Positions 53,784-62,236 of a stretch of DNA of 64,000 bases are shown here, in pieces (the first letter of the stretch is position 1; each line of letters starts with the position of its first letter). The notes under the pieces are model-generated. The model did not search any database. It was given only the letters and a program-made list of their open reading frames with translations, and had not been told where the DNA came from. This DNA is from Ferruginibacter sp. (GTDB lineage: Bacteria > Bacteroidota > Bacteroidia > Chitinophagales > Chitinophagaceae). The stretch is from positions 1 through 64,000 of the forward strand of contig JABFQZ010000028.1 of assembly GCA_013141435.1 (NCBI GenBank), read 5' to 3'. The translations under genes were made by a program, and so were the position numbers.

Positions 53784-55079
53784 ATGAAATATCTTCCACT
53801 CAACTCAAATATTTTTGTAGAAAATAGAAAACGATTTGTAAACAAACTACTACCTAATTCTATAGCCATTTTTAATAGCAACGATGAGTTGCCTACCAAT
53901 GGCGATGCTATTTATAAATTTAAACAAAATGCCGATTTGTATTGGCTTACCGGAATTGAGCAAGAAGATACAATGTTGGTTTTTTTTCCAAATAATACCG
54001 ATGTAAAATATAAAGAAGTATTAGTAATAGTACGCCCAAACGAACTTAAAGAAAAATGGGATGGTCATAGGCTGCGTATAAGCGAAGCACAAAATATATC
54101 GGGAATAGAAACTGTAATATATTTAGATTCCTTAGAAGCATTTTTGCAGCCATGGATACATTTGGCCGAAAATATTTATTTAAATACAAACGAAAACGAT
54201 AGAAAAGCAAATCTTATTGCAGTAAAAGATTATCGTTATGCAAAAGAAATGAGGGCTCGTTATCCTTTACATAATTACAAACGTAGTGCACCAATATTAA
54301 AAGAATTGAGGGCTATTAAAACTGCAAACGAAGTAGAAGTTATACAAAAGGCAATAGATATTACCGATATTACCTTCAGAAAACTTTTGCAGTTTATAGA
54401 GCCGGGTGTTATGGAATACGAAATACATGCCGAAATTTTACATTCATTTTTATACCAGCGTGCCACTGGAGAAGCATACGGAAGTATCATAGCTAGTGGT
54501 GATAATGCAAGAGTGTTGCATTACATCGAAAATTGTAGAGAGTGTAAAGATGGCGATATGTTACTAATGGATTTTGGGGCAGACTATGGAAACTATGCTG
54601 CTGACTTAACAAGAACAATACCAGTAAATGGAAAATTTACTAAACGTCAAAAAACAGTATATAATGCATGTTTGCATTTGCATAAATATGCTGCTAGTAT
54701 TTTAAAACCAGGTATTAGTATTGTAGATTATACCGAAAAAGTAGGTGATGAAGCAACAATTATTTTTCAAAAAATTGGATTACTCAAAAAGAGTGATGTA
54801 AAAAATGAAAACCCAAATGATAGAGCGTATAGGAAATATCTTTATCATGGCATATCGCATCATTTAGGTATAGATGTACACGACTTAGGCACACGTACCG
54901 AGCCCATAAAAGCAGGAATGGTTTTTACAATAGAACCTGGTATTTATATCGAAGAAGAACAAATGGGTATACGAATAGAAAATAATTTTTGGGTTACAAA
55001 AAATGGCAATAAAGATTTAATGAAAAATATTCCAATAGAAGTAGAGGAGATAGAAGCATTAATGAAGAGAATTAAATAA
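53784..55079 (+). CDS. Aminopeptidase P family metallopeptidase
   Basis: Removes N-terminal residues ahead of proline. The creatinase-like N-terminal domain covers residues 1 to about 170, and the pita-bread catalytic domain follows. The dinuclear metal ligands are seen as Asp in LLMDFGADYGNY and AADLTRTIP, His in GISHHLGIDVHD, and Glu in EPGIYIEEEQ and GIRIENNFW. The length of 431 residues is normal for PepP. There is no signal peptide, so it is cytoplasmic. The gene has its own promoter box. Confidence 0.92.
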   Translation: MKYLPLNSNIFVENRKRFVNKLLPNSIAIFNSNDELPTNGDAIYKFKQNADLYWLTGIEQEDTMLVFFPNNTDVKYKEVLVIVRPNELKEKWDGHRLRISEAQNISGIETVIYLDSLEAFLQPWIHLAENIYLNTNENDRKANLIAVKDYRYAKEMRARYPLHNYKRSAPILKELRAIKTANEVEVIQKAIDITDITFRKLLQFIEPGVMEYEIHAEILHSFLYQRATGEAYGSIIASGDNARVLHYIENCRECKDGDMLLMDFGADYGNYAADLTRTIPVNGKFTKRQKTVYNACLHLHKYAASILKPGISIVDYTEKVGDEATIIFQKIGLLKKSDVKNENPNDRAYRKYLYHGISHHLGIDVHDLGTRTEPIKAGMVFTIEPGIYIEEEQMGIRIENNFWVTKNGNKDLMKNIPIEVEEIEALMKRIK

Positions 55080-55146
55080 TGAACACATTGATTAACCAAT
55101 CAATAGTTTTTAATTGAGCTGTATTTGTAAATTTTTAATACAAAAA

Positions 55147-55905
55147 ATGATAAAACAAATTCCAAATATTTTTACCCTATTAAATTTAATTTGTGGTTGC
55201 ATTGCAATCACTTTTATTTTACAAAATGGCATTACAATACAAGCCGATGGGCAATTGATAGAGTTGTCCGAAAAAATGTGGATGGCATCTTTGTTTATAG
55301 CCATTGCTGCTGTAGTAGATTTTTTAGATGGCTTTGTGGCAAGGCTTTTTAATGCAAGCTCCGAAATGGGTAAACAATTAGATTCATTAGCCGATATTGT
55401 AAGCTTTGGTGTAGCACCATCTATGATAATCTATCAGTTTTTGCGAATGAGTTTTGCAAGCAACGAAAATGGAGTAAATACCACATTGCTTTTTTTATTT
55501 CCTGCATTTATTATTGCGGCAGCTGGTGCATATAGGTTAGCAAGGTTTAATTTAGACACAACACAATCTTTTGGTTTTAAAGGAGTGCCAATACCAGCTG
55601 TAGGCTTATTAGTAGCAAGCATGCCACTTATTTATTGGAATACCGAAAGTGCTTTTATTACAAATTTATTTTTGAGCAAATGGTTTTTGTATGCATTAAT
55701 TTTAGCCTTAAGTTGGCTAATGGTAAGTACGCTGCCTTTAATGGCTTTAAAATTTAAAAACATCACTTTAAAAGATAATTTACCAAAATATATTTTAATA
55801 ACTTTTTCTATACTTGCAGCTTTGTTTTTTCAATGGCTTGCAGTACCAATAATTTTTATAGCATATATTATTTTATCTTTGCTGTTTAAAAATAAAACCT
55901 CATGA
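55147..55905 (+). CDS. pssA: CDP-diacylglycerol--serine O-phosphatidyltransferase
   Basis: Makes phosphatidylserine, the precursor of phosphatidylethanolamine, at the inner membrane. The CDP-alcohol phosphotransferase motif is complete: DGFVAR, eight residues, G, then two spaced aspartates (MGKQLDSLADIVSF). It has about eight helices. The ATG at 55147 (MIKQIPNIFTLLNL) gives about 252 residues; a frame start at 55114 adds 11 residues with no support. The stop overlaps the purS start by 4 bases. Confidence 0.92.
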   Translation: MIKQIPNIFTLLNLICGCIAITFILQNGITIQADGQLIELSEKMWMASLFIAIAAVVDFLDGFVARLFNASSEMGKQLDSLADIVSFGVAPSMIIYQFLRMSFASNENGVNTTLLFLFPAFIIAAAGAYRLARFNLDTTQSFGFKGVPIPAVGLLVASMPLIYWNTESAFITNLFLSKWFLYALILALSWLMVSTLPLMALKFKNITLKDNLPKYILITFSILAALFFQWLAVPIIFIAYIILSLLFKNKTS

Positions 55906-56150
55906 TTTTTTCTGCACAAATAAAAGTAATGCCTCTTAAAAACTTGCTCGATCCACAAGGAAAAGCTGTAATGGGAGGGCTTGCAAACCTTGGTATAACT
56001 GGTATAAACGATGTACGCATTGGCAAACAAATAAATCTTGTTATAGAAGCCTCAAACGAAATGCAGGCAAAAGAAAAAGCCGACGAAGCAGCTAAAAAAT
56101 TATTGGCAAATGCTGTTATGGAAATGTATGAGATAGAAATTAGTAAATAG
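55902..56150 (+). CDS. purS: Phosphoribosylformylglycinamidine synthase subunit PurS
   Basis: An 82-residue subunit of the three-part FGAM synthase (PurSQL) in purine synthesis. The fold begins FSAQIKVMPLKNLLDPQG and holds the conserved VRIGKQINLVIEA strand. The ATGA overlap with pssA indicates translational coupling. purQ and purL are not in the window, so the enzyme's other parts are encoded elsewhere. Confidence 0.92.
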   Translation: MIFSAQIKVMPLKNLLDPQGKAVMGGLANLGITGINDVRIGKQINLVIEASNEMQAKEKADEAAKKLLANAVMEMYEIEISK

Positions 56151-56213
56151 CAATTGGCTAAATTATAGAAGTAAAGTACATAACCTATTTTTATTTTATT
56201 ATCCAATCAAAAG

Positions 56214-56248
56214 CATTATCAATTATTCATTATTAATTATTAATTATT
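56214..56248 (+). repeat. 7-bp tract abutting the rsmI start
   Basis: Five heptamers read CATTATC, AATTATT, CATTATT, AATTATT, AATTATT and end exactly at the GTG start codon at 56249. It replaces any ribosome-binding site. Confidence 0.75.
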
Positions 56249-56914
56249 GTGCTATATTTAGTACCTACTCCTATTGGAAACCTTGCCGATATTACATTTA
56301 GAGCCATTGAAGTTTTAAAAAATGTGGATTTAATATTGGCAGAAGATACACGTACTTCATCGGTGTTGCTTAATCATTATAGTATAAAAAAACCATTATC
56401 GCCATACCACCAACACAACGAATACAAAATTGCTACACACCTTACCGATCAAATGCTTGCTGGTAAAACCATAGCATTAATAACCGATGCTGGCACACCA
56501 GGCATAAGTGACCCAGCCCATATTTTGGTAAAAGAATGTATAAAAAATAATATACCAGTAAACTGTTTGCCCGGTGCTACAGCATTTGTGCCAGCACTTG
56601 TAAATAGTGGGTTGCCTACAAATAGCTTTTGTTTTGAAGGGTTTTTACCACTAAAAAAAGGTAGGCAAACTTTTTTAAACCGCATGTCCGAAGAAAAGCG
56701 CACCATGCTATTTTACGAAAGCCCCATGCGTTTATTACGTACCCTCCGAGACCTTGGCCAATACCTTGGCTCCAACCGCCAATGTAGTGTAAGCAGAGAG
56801 CTTACAAAAATGTTTGAAGAAAATAAACGAGGCACTTTGCAAGAAGTGTTTGATTATTTTAATACCAAAACTGTAAAAGGCGAAATTGTAATAGTGGTAG
56901 AAGGCAAAGAATAA
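56249..56914 (+). CDS. rsmI: 16S rRNA (cytidine1402-2'-O)-methyltransferase
   Basis: Methylates the ribose of C1402 in the decoding centre. The SAM-binding loop LYLVPTPIGNLADITFRA opens the protein, and LAEDTRTSSVLL, TDAGTPGISDPA and CLPGATAFVPAL are the tetrapyrrole-methylase-fold motifs. The start is GTG at 56249, with a 7-bp tract directly before it. At 221 residues it is the short form. After it comes a 258-base spacer with no visible gene. Confidence 0.93.
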   Translation: MLYLVPTPIGNLADITFRAIEVLKNVDLILAEDTRTSSVLLNHYSIKKPLSPYHQHNEYKIATHLTDQMLAGKTIALITDAGTPGISDPAHILVKECIKNNIPVNCLPGATAFVPALVNSGLPTNSFCFEGFLPLKKGRQTFLNRMSEEKRTMLFYESPMRLLRTLRDLGQYLGSNRQCSVSRELTKMFEENKRGTLQEVFDYFNTKTVKGEIVIVVEGKE

Positions 56915-57172
56915 TTTAGTTGTACCTTTATTTTCAAATTATTATTGTACGAAATATTATTTTATAATAGGAGTGTTTTTATGGTCATCCTTTATCATCT
57001 TTGTAGTTACTACACCATAAAGTTTGATATGAACAAATTTACAAATTATCTCTGACTACAATATTTTTAAACTTATTTTTTAGCGATGCACTTAAAGTTA
57101 GAAACCGTTTTTTAAATTTTGGTATCATAGCAATTGCTATTGCCTGAATTTTTTGGAACCTATAAATTCTTT

Positions 57173-58243
57173 CTAATTTACTTGAAGTGCTACTTTTTTT
57201 CTGAAATTATTATCCGAAAGTAAAGCAATTTCAAAACTATTCATCCAGCCTTGCAACATATTGTTTTGTTGCAAGGTTAGGTTATTAAAAAAATAAGCTA
57301 TTTCAATTTTATTGCCTTGTTGGGTAGTGGCGTATAATGCTTTTGTAAGTACCCATGCTGTACTTCCACCCTTTGTGCCAGCATGTTTTAGCCATTTTTT
57401 ATTTGCAGGGTTTTCTGTTAGTGTTTCTAAAACTGAAGATAAAACAGCATAAGTATCTTCATCAAAAAAGGCTCTGTTATTTAAGATTGTACATATTCTT
57501 ACATATTCTTTTGTAGTAGATGAGGGCAATTTATCACTCCACATTTTTTGCATTTTCATGCTCAAATCTTGAGGTCTAAATTTTGATTTTAACAAAGTAT
57601 CAAAAGTTAGGGCTTTGTGCATATCGTAAATGAAACGACAATATTGCTCATCACTTAATCTATTGATTCCTTTTAATACTTTGTCTTCGTTTTTATTTTT
57701 TGGATTTTGGTACATAAATAATGAAGCTACTAATGGAAATATTGCAGTATGATTTTTAATACCAAGCAATGCAATGTTATTTTTAATATTATCTATCCCT
57801 AATACTTCCATTAAAAACTCGGTATTGGCATTACTGCTAAACATTATCATACCTCTAGCTACATCTAATAATTGAACACTATCATTTATTAGATGCCCCA
57901 GTTTTTTTTCGTAGGTAATCCAATTTGGGTGAGCATTTCCATCAGTGTTTGGCAAATAATATTTTTCTAAATCGGTTAATGCTACCATATCCGCTTCGGA
58001 AATAATTTGTTTGGCAACTTGCTTTGCAAATTCGATGGCTACAAATATTTTTACAGTACTTGCAAGTGGCATCATCTTATTTTCGTTAAGATGTGCTACA
58101 AGTGTATCGTTTTGCAATAAATAAATAGATGAATTGCTTTTATGTGTAGCTATAAAGTTCAGTAAAGAATCGTCGGCAGTTTGTGCTTTGGAGTAAAAAC
58201 AAAAAACTATAAAAAATACAAAAAAGAGATTTATTTTTTTCAT
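57173..58243 (-). CDS. Secreted beta-lactamase-like serine hydrolase
   Basis: A protein of 356 residues with signal peptide MKKINLFFVFFIVFCFYSKA. It has an SxxK nucleophile motif in PLASTVKIFVA, a SxN motif in FSSNANTEFLMEVLG and a K-x-G-like strand in HAGTKGGSTAWVL. These are the marks of the class A/PBP-like superfamily. It differs from the one at 33371 in length and motif form. The substrate is unknown; peptidoglycan or a peptide ester is possible. It lies 98 bases from dcd. Confidence 0.78.
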   Translation of the reverse strand: MKKINLFFVFFIVFCFYSKAQTADDSLLNFIATHKSNSSIYLLQNDTLVAHLNENKMMPLASTVKIFVAIEFAKQVAKQIISEADMVALTDLEKYYLPNTDGNAHPNWITYEKKLGHLINDSVQLLDVARGMIMFSSNANTEFLMEVLGIDNIKNNIALLGIKNHTAIFPLVASLFMYQNPKNKNEDKVLKGINRLSDEQYCRFIYDMHKALTFDTLLKSKFRPQDLSMKMQKMWSDKLPSSTTKEYVRICTILNNRAFFDEDTYAVLSSVLETLTENPANKKWLKHAGTKGGSTAWVLTKALYATTQQGNKIEIAYFFNNLTLQQNNMLQGWMNSFEIALLSDNNFRKKVALQVN

Positions 58244-58341
58244 AATTTAATATTATTGTGTTGTAACCTGATTTAATATGTTGCCGAATATTTATCTTTT
58301 TGTAATCTCTTAATCATTACTAATTTAATAAAATGCAAGTA

Positions 58342-58878
58342 TTAAAATTTATTCTTCCACATCATACTTTCTACTGGTACATTTGGTTGGCCACTGTATT
58401 TTGCGTTTTTCTTTTGGTTGTATTTTACCTCTATTTCCCCATCTACCGGAAAATAAATGAGTTGCCCAATTGGCATACCTTTATAAACTCTTACTGGTTG
58501 TTTTACCGATATTTCTAATGTCCAATTGCCGCAAAAACCTACATCGCCTTTTCCAGCTGTAGCATGTATATCAATACCTAAGCGCCCTGTAGATGATTTG
58601 CCTTCTAAAAAAGGAACATGTGCATGGGTTTCGGTATATTCTTCGGTAACACCTAAGTATAGTACATTTGGCATAAGTACAATACCTTCGTCGGGTATTT
58701 CAAAATGTACAATTGTATTATGCATTTTTGCATCAAGTATTTCTTGCTCGTAAGTAGCTAGATTTTTACTCAAATGTACATCGTAGCTATTACTACCTAA
58801 ATCGGCTCTGTTATATGGTTCTACTTTTATTGTTCCTAATTCTATTTCTTCTAAAATTCGTTTATCACTTAATATCAT
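58342..58878 (-). CDS. dcd: dCTP deaminase
   Basis: A trimeric enzyme that makes dUTP from dCTP for dTMP synthesis. The ATG at 58878 (MILSDKRILEEIELGTIKVE) matches the family start; the upstream 69 residues of the open frame overlap the next gene and are not real. The motif SSTGRLGIDIHATAGKGDVGFCGNWTLEI holds the active-site residues including the catalytic glutamate, quoted here as SSTGRLG to GNWTLEI. The length of about 178 residues is normal. Confidence 0.93.
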   Translation of the reverse strand: MILSDKRILEEIELGTIKVEPYNRADLGSNSYDVHLSKNLATYEQEILDAKMHNTIVHFEIPDEGIVLMPNVLYLGVTEEYTETHAHVPFLEGKSSTGRLGIDIHATAGKGDVGFCGNWTLEISVKQPVRVYKGMPIGQLIYFPVDGEIEVKYNQKKNAKYSGQPNVPVESMMWKNKF

Positions 58879-58919
58879 GTTTACTTTTTTCTTTAAAACT
58901 GGTTTTATATAAATTATTT

Positions 58920-59621
58920 TTATACACTTACACCAAATATATAACCTACCAATGCTGATAAAACCATGGCAATAGTACCCCAAATGGCTATACGAAAAAT
59001 TGCTTTTCCTATACTCGATCCGCCTGTTTTTGCAGAAGTAGCACCCAGTACTATTAAAAATAAAGTAGTAAAACCATATAACCAATACTCCATTCCTATT
59101 ACTGGAGCAAATAGTACAACAATAAGTGGCAATAAGCCTCCTACAGTAAATGCAGCACCCGATGCTATTGCAGCTTGTATAGGGTTAGCTTGGCTAATTT
59201 CATTAATACCTAATTCATCTCTCATGTGAGCTTCTAAAGCATTGTGTTCGGTTAATTCTAAAGCCACTTGCATAGCAGTATCTTTTTTTAAGCCTCGCTT
59301 TTCATAAATTTGTGCCAAAATATGTAGCTCTTCTACTGGCATTTCTTTAAGTTCTATTTTTTCTCTTTCTATATCGGCTTTTTCGGTATCGGTTTGTGAG
59401 CTTACTGATACATACTCGCCTGCAGCCATAGATAATGCGCCAGCTACAAGGCCTGCTACTGTAGCTAAAACTATTGGCTCTCTGGTAGAGCTTGCAGCTG
59501 CTACACCTATTGCAAGGCTCGATATAGAGATTATACCATCGTTTGCCCCAAGTACAGCAGCTCTAAGCCAATTGCTTCTGTGTATATAATGATTATCTAA
59601 ATAGTTGTCTATTGTTAACAT
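58920..59621 (-). CDS. VIT/CCC1 family iron-manganese transporter
   Basis: A membrane protein of 233 residues, like vacuolar iron transporters, that moves Fe2+ or Mn2+ out of the cytoplasm by proton exchange. The first helix LRAAVLGANDGIISISSLAI and the second GLVAGALSMAAGEYVSVSSQ are family signatures. The glutamate-rich cytoplasmic segment REKIELKEMPVEELH is the metal-binding domain. It lies 41 bases upstream of dcd on the same strand. Confidence 0.9.
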   Translation of the reverse strand: MLTIDNYLDNHYIHRSNWLRAAVLGANDGIISISSLAIGVAAASSTREPIVLATVAGLVAGALSMAAGEYVSVSSQTDTEKADIEREKIELKEMPVEELHILAQIYEKRGLKKDTAMQVALELTEHNALEAHMRDELGINEISQANPIQAAIASGAAFTVGGLLPLIVVLFAPVIGMEYWLYGFTTLFLIVLGATSAKTGGSSIGKAIFRIAIWGTIAMVLSALVGYIFGVSV

Positions 59622-59785
59622 GTATGTTTATTTTGTTTTAAAATTATGTTTATTTATTTTGTTACCAGCCAAAAATCTATGTGCATCTTCATTGGCGTCG
59701 CACTGTTCAGCATTTTATCTTTATTTAGCTTTTATTGATTGTTTTAAAAATTGTATAAAATTATTTCATTCCTAATTGTAGTTTA

Positions 59786-59793
59786 TATCTTTG
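59786..59793 (+). promoter_or_regulatory. Candidate promoter -7 box for the phosphopantetheinyl transferase
   Basis: TATCTTTG followed by CTAC fits TAnnTTTG, 16 bases before the ATG at 59810. Confidence 0.5.
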
Positions 59794-59809
59794 CTACATA
59801 TTTTTTTAT

Positions 59810-60433
59810 ATGCCCATTATTTACAAAAATAAATTAAATGCTTTTACAAAAATAGGTGTTTGGCATATTACAGAAGCGGAAGATTTTTTTTTGCAAAAAG
59901 TTTCGCTGCAACGAAGCATTACACACCCACACAAAAGACTACAGCATTTGGCTGGTAGGCTTTTGTTGTTAGAGCTTTATCCGGATTTCCCTATATCGTT
60001 AATTCAAATTGCCGAAACAAGAAAACCTTTTTTAGAAAATGATATTTTTCATTTTTCGATATCGCATTGTGGCAATTATGCTGCAGCTATTGTAAGCACA
60101 AAAAATAGAGTAGGAGTAGATATAGAAATACCACAACTAAAAGTAGAGCGAATACAACACAAATTTTTGACTGTAAAAGATTATATAATTTTAAGTGATA
60201 TTAAAAAATCATGTTTGCTACAATTAACTTTTGGTTGGAGTATTAAGGAAGCAATGTTTAAGTGGCAGGGGATTGGAGAAGTAGATTTTAAGAAACACAT
60301 GAAAATAGTTGCAATTAGATTGATTGAAGATGGATTTATTGCAAATTGTGTTTTTTGTAAAACAACAAAAATTAATTTAGAGGTATTTTGCAAAACAATA
60401 AATGGTAATATTTTATGTTGGGTTGTAACATAA
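59810..60433 (+). CDS. 4'-phosphopantetheinyl transferase family protein
   Basis: Moves the phosphopantetheine arm of CoA onto carrier proteins. The Sfp-type motifs are seen: RVGVDIEIPQ (metal-binding Asp and Glu) and FGWSIKEAMFKWQG (the WxxKEA motif), with HFSISHCGNYAAAIV just ahead. The length of 207 residues fits the Sfp/HetI group. The target, fatty-acid ACP or a secondary-metabolite carrier, cannot be told; no such cluster is nearby. Confidence 0.88.
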   Translation: MPIIYKNKLNAFTKIGVWHITEAEDFFLQKVSLQRSITHPHKRLQHLAGRLLLLELYPDFPISLIQIAETRKPFLENDIFHFSISHCGNYAAAIVSTKNRVGVDIEIPQLKVERIQHKFLTVKDYIILSDIKKSCLLQLTFGWSIKEAMFKWQGIGEVDFKKHMKIVAIRLIEDGFIANCVFCKTTKINLEVFCKTINGNILCWVVT

Positions 60434-60438
60434 AATGT

Positions 60439-60679
60439 AATTAGTCGTCCCTCAAAAAGTATGAATCAGTCGCTACCAGTTAGTTTCATAAAAATTTCCT
60501 TTAAAATAACTTGCACATTATTAAATAAAATACTTAATCACTGGTAGTTTTTTATTTGCCCTTAAAAACAGTTTCCTATTTATGAAGTCTTGAATTTTTG
60601 CTCCACTTTTGTATCAAGACAAAAGTGGAAAAATATCTGAAAATAAAAGAAGATTCGACTTTTTAAGGGTCGACTAATT
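60439..60679. repeat. 241-bp unit bounded by 22-bp inverted repeats
   Basis: AATTAGTCGTCCCTCAAAAA (60439 on) and its complement ending CTAATT (60658-60679) match at 20 of 22 positions. Inside lie a second inverted pair, CTACCAGT (60473) and ACTGGTAG (60542), and a perfect 11-bp hairpin at 60602-60629. There is no coding capacity. It could be a MITE-like element or a structured RNA. It lies in the 441-base spacer 60434-60874, the longest in the window. Confidence 0.6.
60602..60629. repeat. Perfect 11-bp hairpin
   Basis: TCCACTTTTGT and ACAAAAGTGGA flank ATCAAG. It resembles the hairpin words that are scattered in many bacterial genomes (CTTTTG plus complement). Confidence 0.65.
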
Positions 60680-60717
60680 AAAAAAATGATGAAGAAAGGT
60701 ATGAAGCCGAAATGTGA

Positions 60718-60754
60718 TTCTTTTTTTCTTTTTTCCCAAAAAAGAAAAAAAGAA
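60718..60754. repeat. Perfect 17-bp T/A hairpin
   Basis: TTC, seven T, C, six T form one arm, and the exact complement forms the other, around CCC. It lies outside the 241-bp unit and 90 bases before the thiolase promoter box. It may act as a terminator in both directions. Confidence 0.6.
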
Positions 60755-60847
60755 CAAATAACTATTGCCAATGCAGATGCCATAAAAAACTAATGCTGGT
60801 TACCAAAAAATGTTTTAAAAATTTTAGCAACACAACTATATTAAAAT

Positions 60848-60855
60848 TACATTTG
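60848..60855 (+). promoter_or_regulatory. Candidate promoter -7 box for the thiolase gene
   Basis: TACATTTG followed by CAATAG fits TAnnTTTG, 19 bases before the ATG at 60875. Confidence 0.55.
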
Positions 60856-60874
60856 CAATAGTAAAAATAAAATT

Positions 60875-62053
60875 ATGCAAGAAGTATATATTCTATCTGC
60901 GGTGCGTACAGCTATTGGTAGTTTTGGAGGCGCTTTAAAAGACTTATCGGCAACTCAATTGGGTGCTACAGCCATAAAAGGTGCTTTGGAAAAAAGTGGT
61001 GTAGCTGCCGAGCAAGTAAACGATGTGTTGATGGGCTCTGTAATACAAGCCAACCTTGGGCAAGCGCCTGCAAGGCAAGCGGCAAAATTTGCAGGATTGC
61101 CCGATAATGTAAATTGTACTACCATAAATAAAGTGTGTGCCAGTGGCATGAAATCTATTGCACTTGCTGCTCAAAGTATTATGCTTGGCGATGCGGATAT
61201 TGTGATAGCAGGTGGTATGGAAAGCATGAGCAATGTGCCTTTTTATACCGAAAATATGCGCTGGGGAAATAAATATGGCAATGTAACCTTGATAGATGGA
61301 TTGGCTAAAGATGGTCTTACAGATGTGTACGATGGTAAGGCTATGGGCACTGCTGCAGAGCTTTGTGCTACTAGTTGTAGTATTAGCAGAGAGGAACAAG
61401 ATGCTTTTGCTATAGAAAGTTACAAACGTTCACAAGCAGCAGTAAATGAGGGTAAATTTGAAAATGAAATAGTGCCTGTATCTATTCCTCAAAGAAAAGG
61501 TGATGCTATAATTTTTGCAAAAGATGAAGAGCCATTTAATGTAAAATTTGATAAAATAGCAGGATTAAAAGGAGCATTTGTAAAAGATGGTACAGTAACT
61601 GCAGCAAACTCAAGTACAATGAACGATGGTGCTGCAGCACTTGTATTGATAAGTAAGGCTAAAATGGAAGAACTTGGGCTAAAGCCTATTGGTAAGATTG
61701 TAAGCTATGCAGATGCCGAGCAAGCGCCAGAATGGTTTACTACTACGCCTGCTATTGCTGTTCCAAAAGCAATTAGCAAAGCAGGGTTAACGGCTGCTGA
61801 TATTTCTTATTATGAATTAAACGAAGCTTTTGCTGTAGTGGGTATTGAAAATACGAAGAGGTTAAATATTAATGCTGCTAATGTAAATGTGAATGGAGGT
61901 GCTGTATCTATAGGGCATCCGCTGGGAGCAAGCGGTGCAAGAATTATTGTAACTTTATTGAATGTATTAAAACAAAATAATGCCAAATATGGTGCTGCAG
62001 GTATTTGTAATGGCGGTGGCGGTGCTAGTGCTATGGTTATTGAAAACTTATAG
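60875..62053 (+). CDS. Acetyl-CoA C-acetyltransferase (thiolase)
   Basis: Condenses or cleaves acetoacetyl-CoA. The nucleophilic cysteine is in TTINKVCASGMKSIALAAQ, the base histidine in GHPLGASGARI, and the second cysteine in AGICNGGGGASAMV; the NEAFAV motif is intact. The length of 392 residues is typical of short-chain biosynthetic-type thiolases (AtoB/PhaA). No beta-oxidation partner is adjacent. After it come two 7-bp tracts and then the pyruvate dehydrogenase E1 beta gene. Confidence 0.93.
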   Translation: MQEVYILSAVRTAIGSFGGALKDLSATQLGATAIKGALEKSGVAAEQVNDVLMGSVIQANLGQAPARQAAKFAGLPDNVNCTTINKVCASGMKSIALAAQSIMLGDADIVIAGGMESMSNVPFYTENMRWGNKYGNVTLIDGLAKDGLTDVYDGKAMGTAAELCATSCSISREEQDAFAIESYKRSQAAVNEGKFENEIVPVSIPQRKGDAIIFAKDEEPFNVKFDKIAGLKGAFVKDGTVTAANSSTMNDGAAALVLISKAKMEELGLKPIGKIVSYADAEQAPEWFTTTPAIAVPKAISKAGLTAADISYYELNEAFAVVGIENTKRLNINAANVNVNGGAVSIGHPLGASGARIIVTLLNVLKQNNAKYGAAGICNGGGGASAMVIENL

Positions 62054-62109
62054 TCAATGCTCAAGGTTTAAGGGTTCATTGTTTAATGTTCAAAATTAAA
62101 GGTTTGATA
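62054..62109 (+). repeat. Eight-unit 7-bp tract after the thiolase stop
   Basis: The heptamers read TCAATGC, TCAAGGT, TTAAGGG, TTCATTG, TTTAATG, TTCAAAA, TTAAAGG, TTTGATA, beginning on the base after the stop codon. It resembles the second glpD-glpF tract in composition (TTCAAGG, TTAAAGG in the sense of glpD). Confidence 0.75.
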
Positions 62110-62172
62110 ACACTATAAAATGTTTTATAAAATAGAAAATAGCACAAATTTGCTCGTTTAAACATGATACAA

Positions 62173-62180
62173 TAAATTTG
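62173..62180 (+). promoter_or_regulatory. Candidate promoter -7 box for pdhB
   Basis: TAAATTTG followed by CTC fits TAnnTTTG and lies 55 bases before the ATG. The tract at 62202 would be in the leader. Confidence 0.45.
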
Positions 62181-62201
62181 CTCAAATTATTACAAACTAA
62201 T

Positions 62202-62236
62202 CTCAATACTAACATCTCAATACTAATTACTAATTA
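62202..62236 (+). repeat. Five-unit 7-bp tract running into the pdhB start
   Basis: The heptamers read CTCAATA, CTAACAT, CTCAATA, CTAATTA, CTAATTA, and the final A is the first base of the ATG. Confidence 0.7.

Noticed and set aside
56915-57172. Possible decayed gene or hairpin in the spacer after rsmI
   Set aside because: No frame longer than about 30 codons and only short weak palindromes (AGCAATTGCT) were seen.
58879-59085. 69-residue N-terminal extension of dcd
   Set aside because: It overlaps the VIT gene in another frame and precedes the conserved MILSDKRI start of the family.
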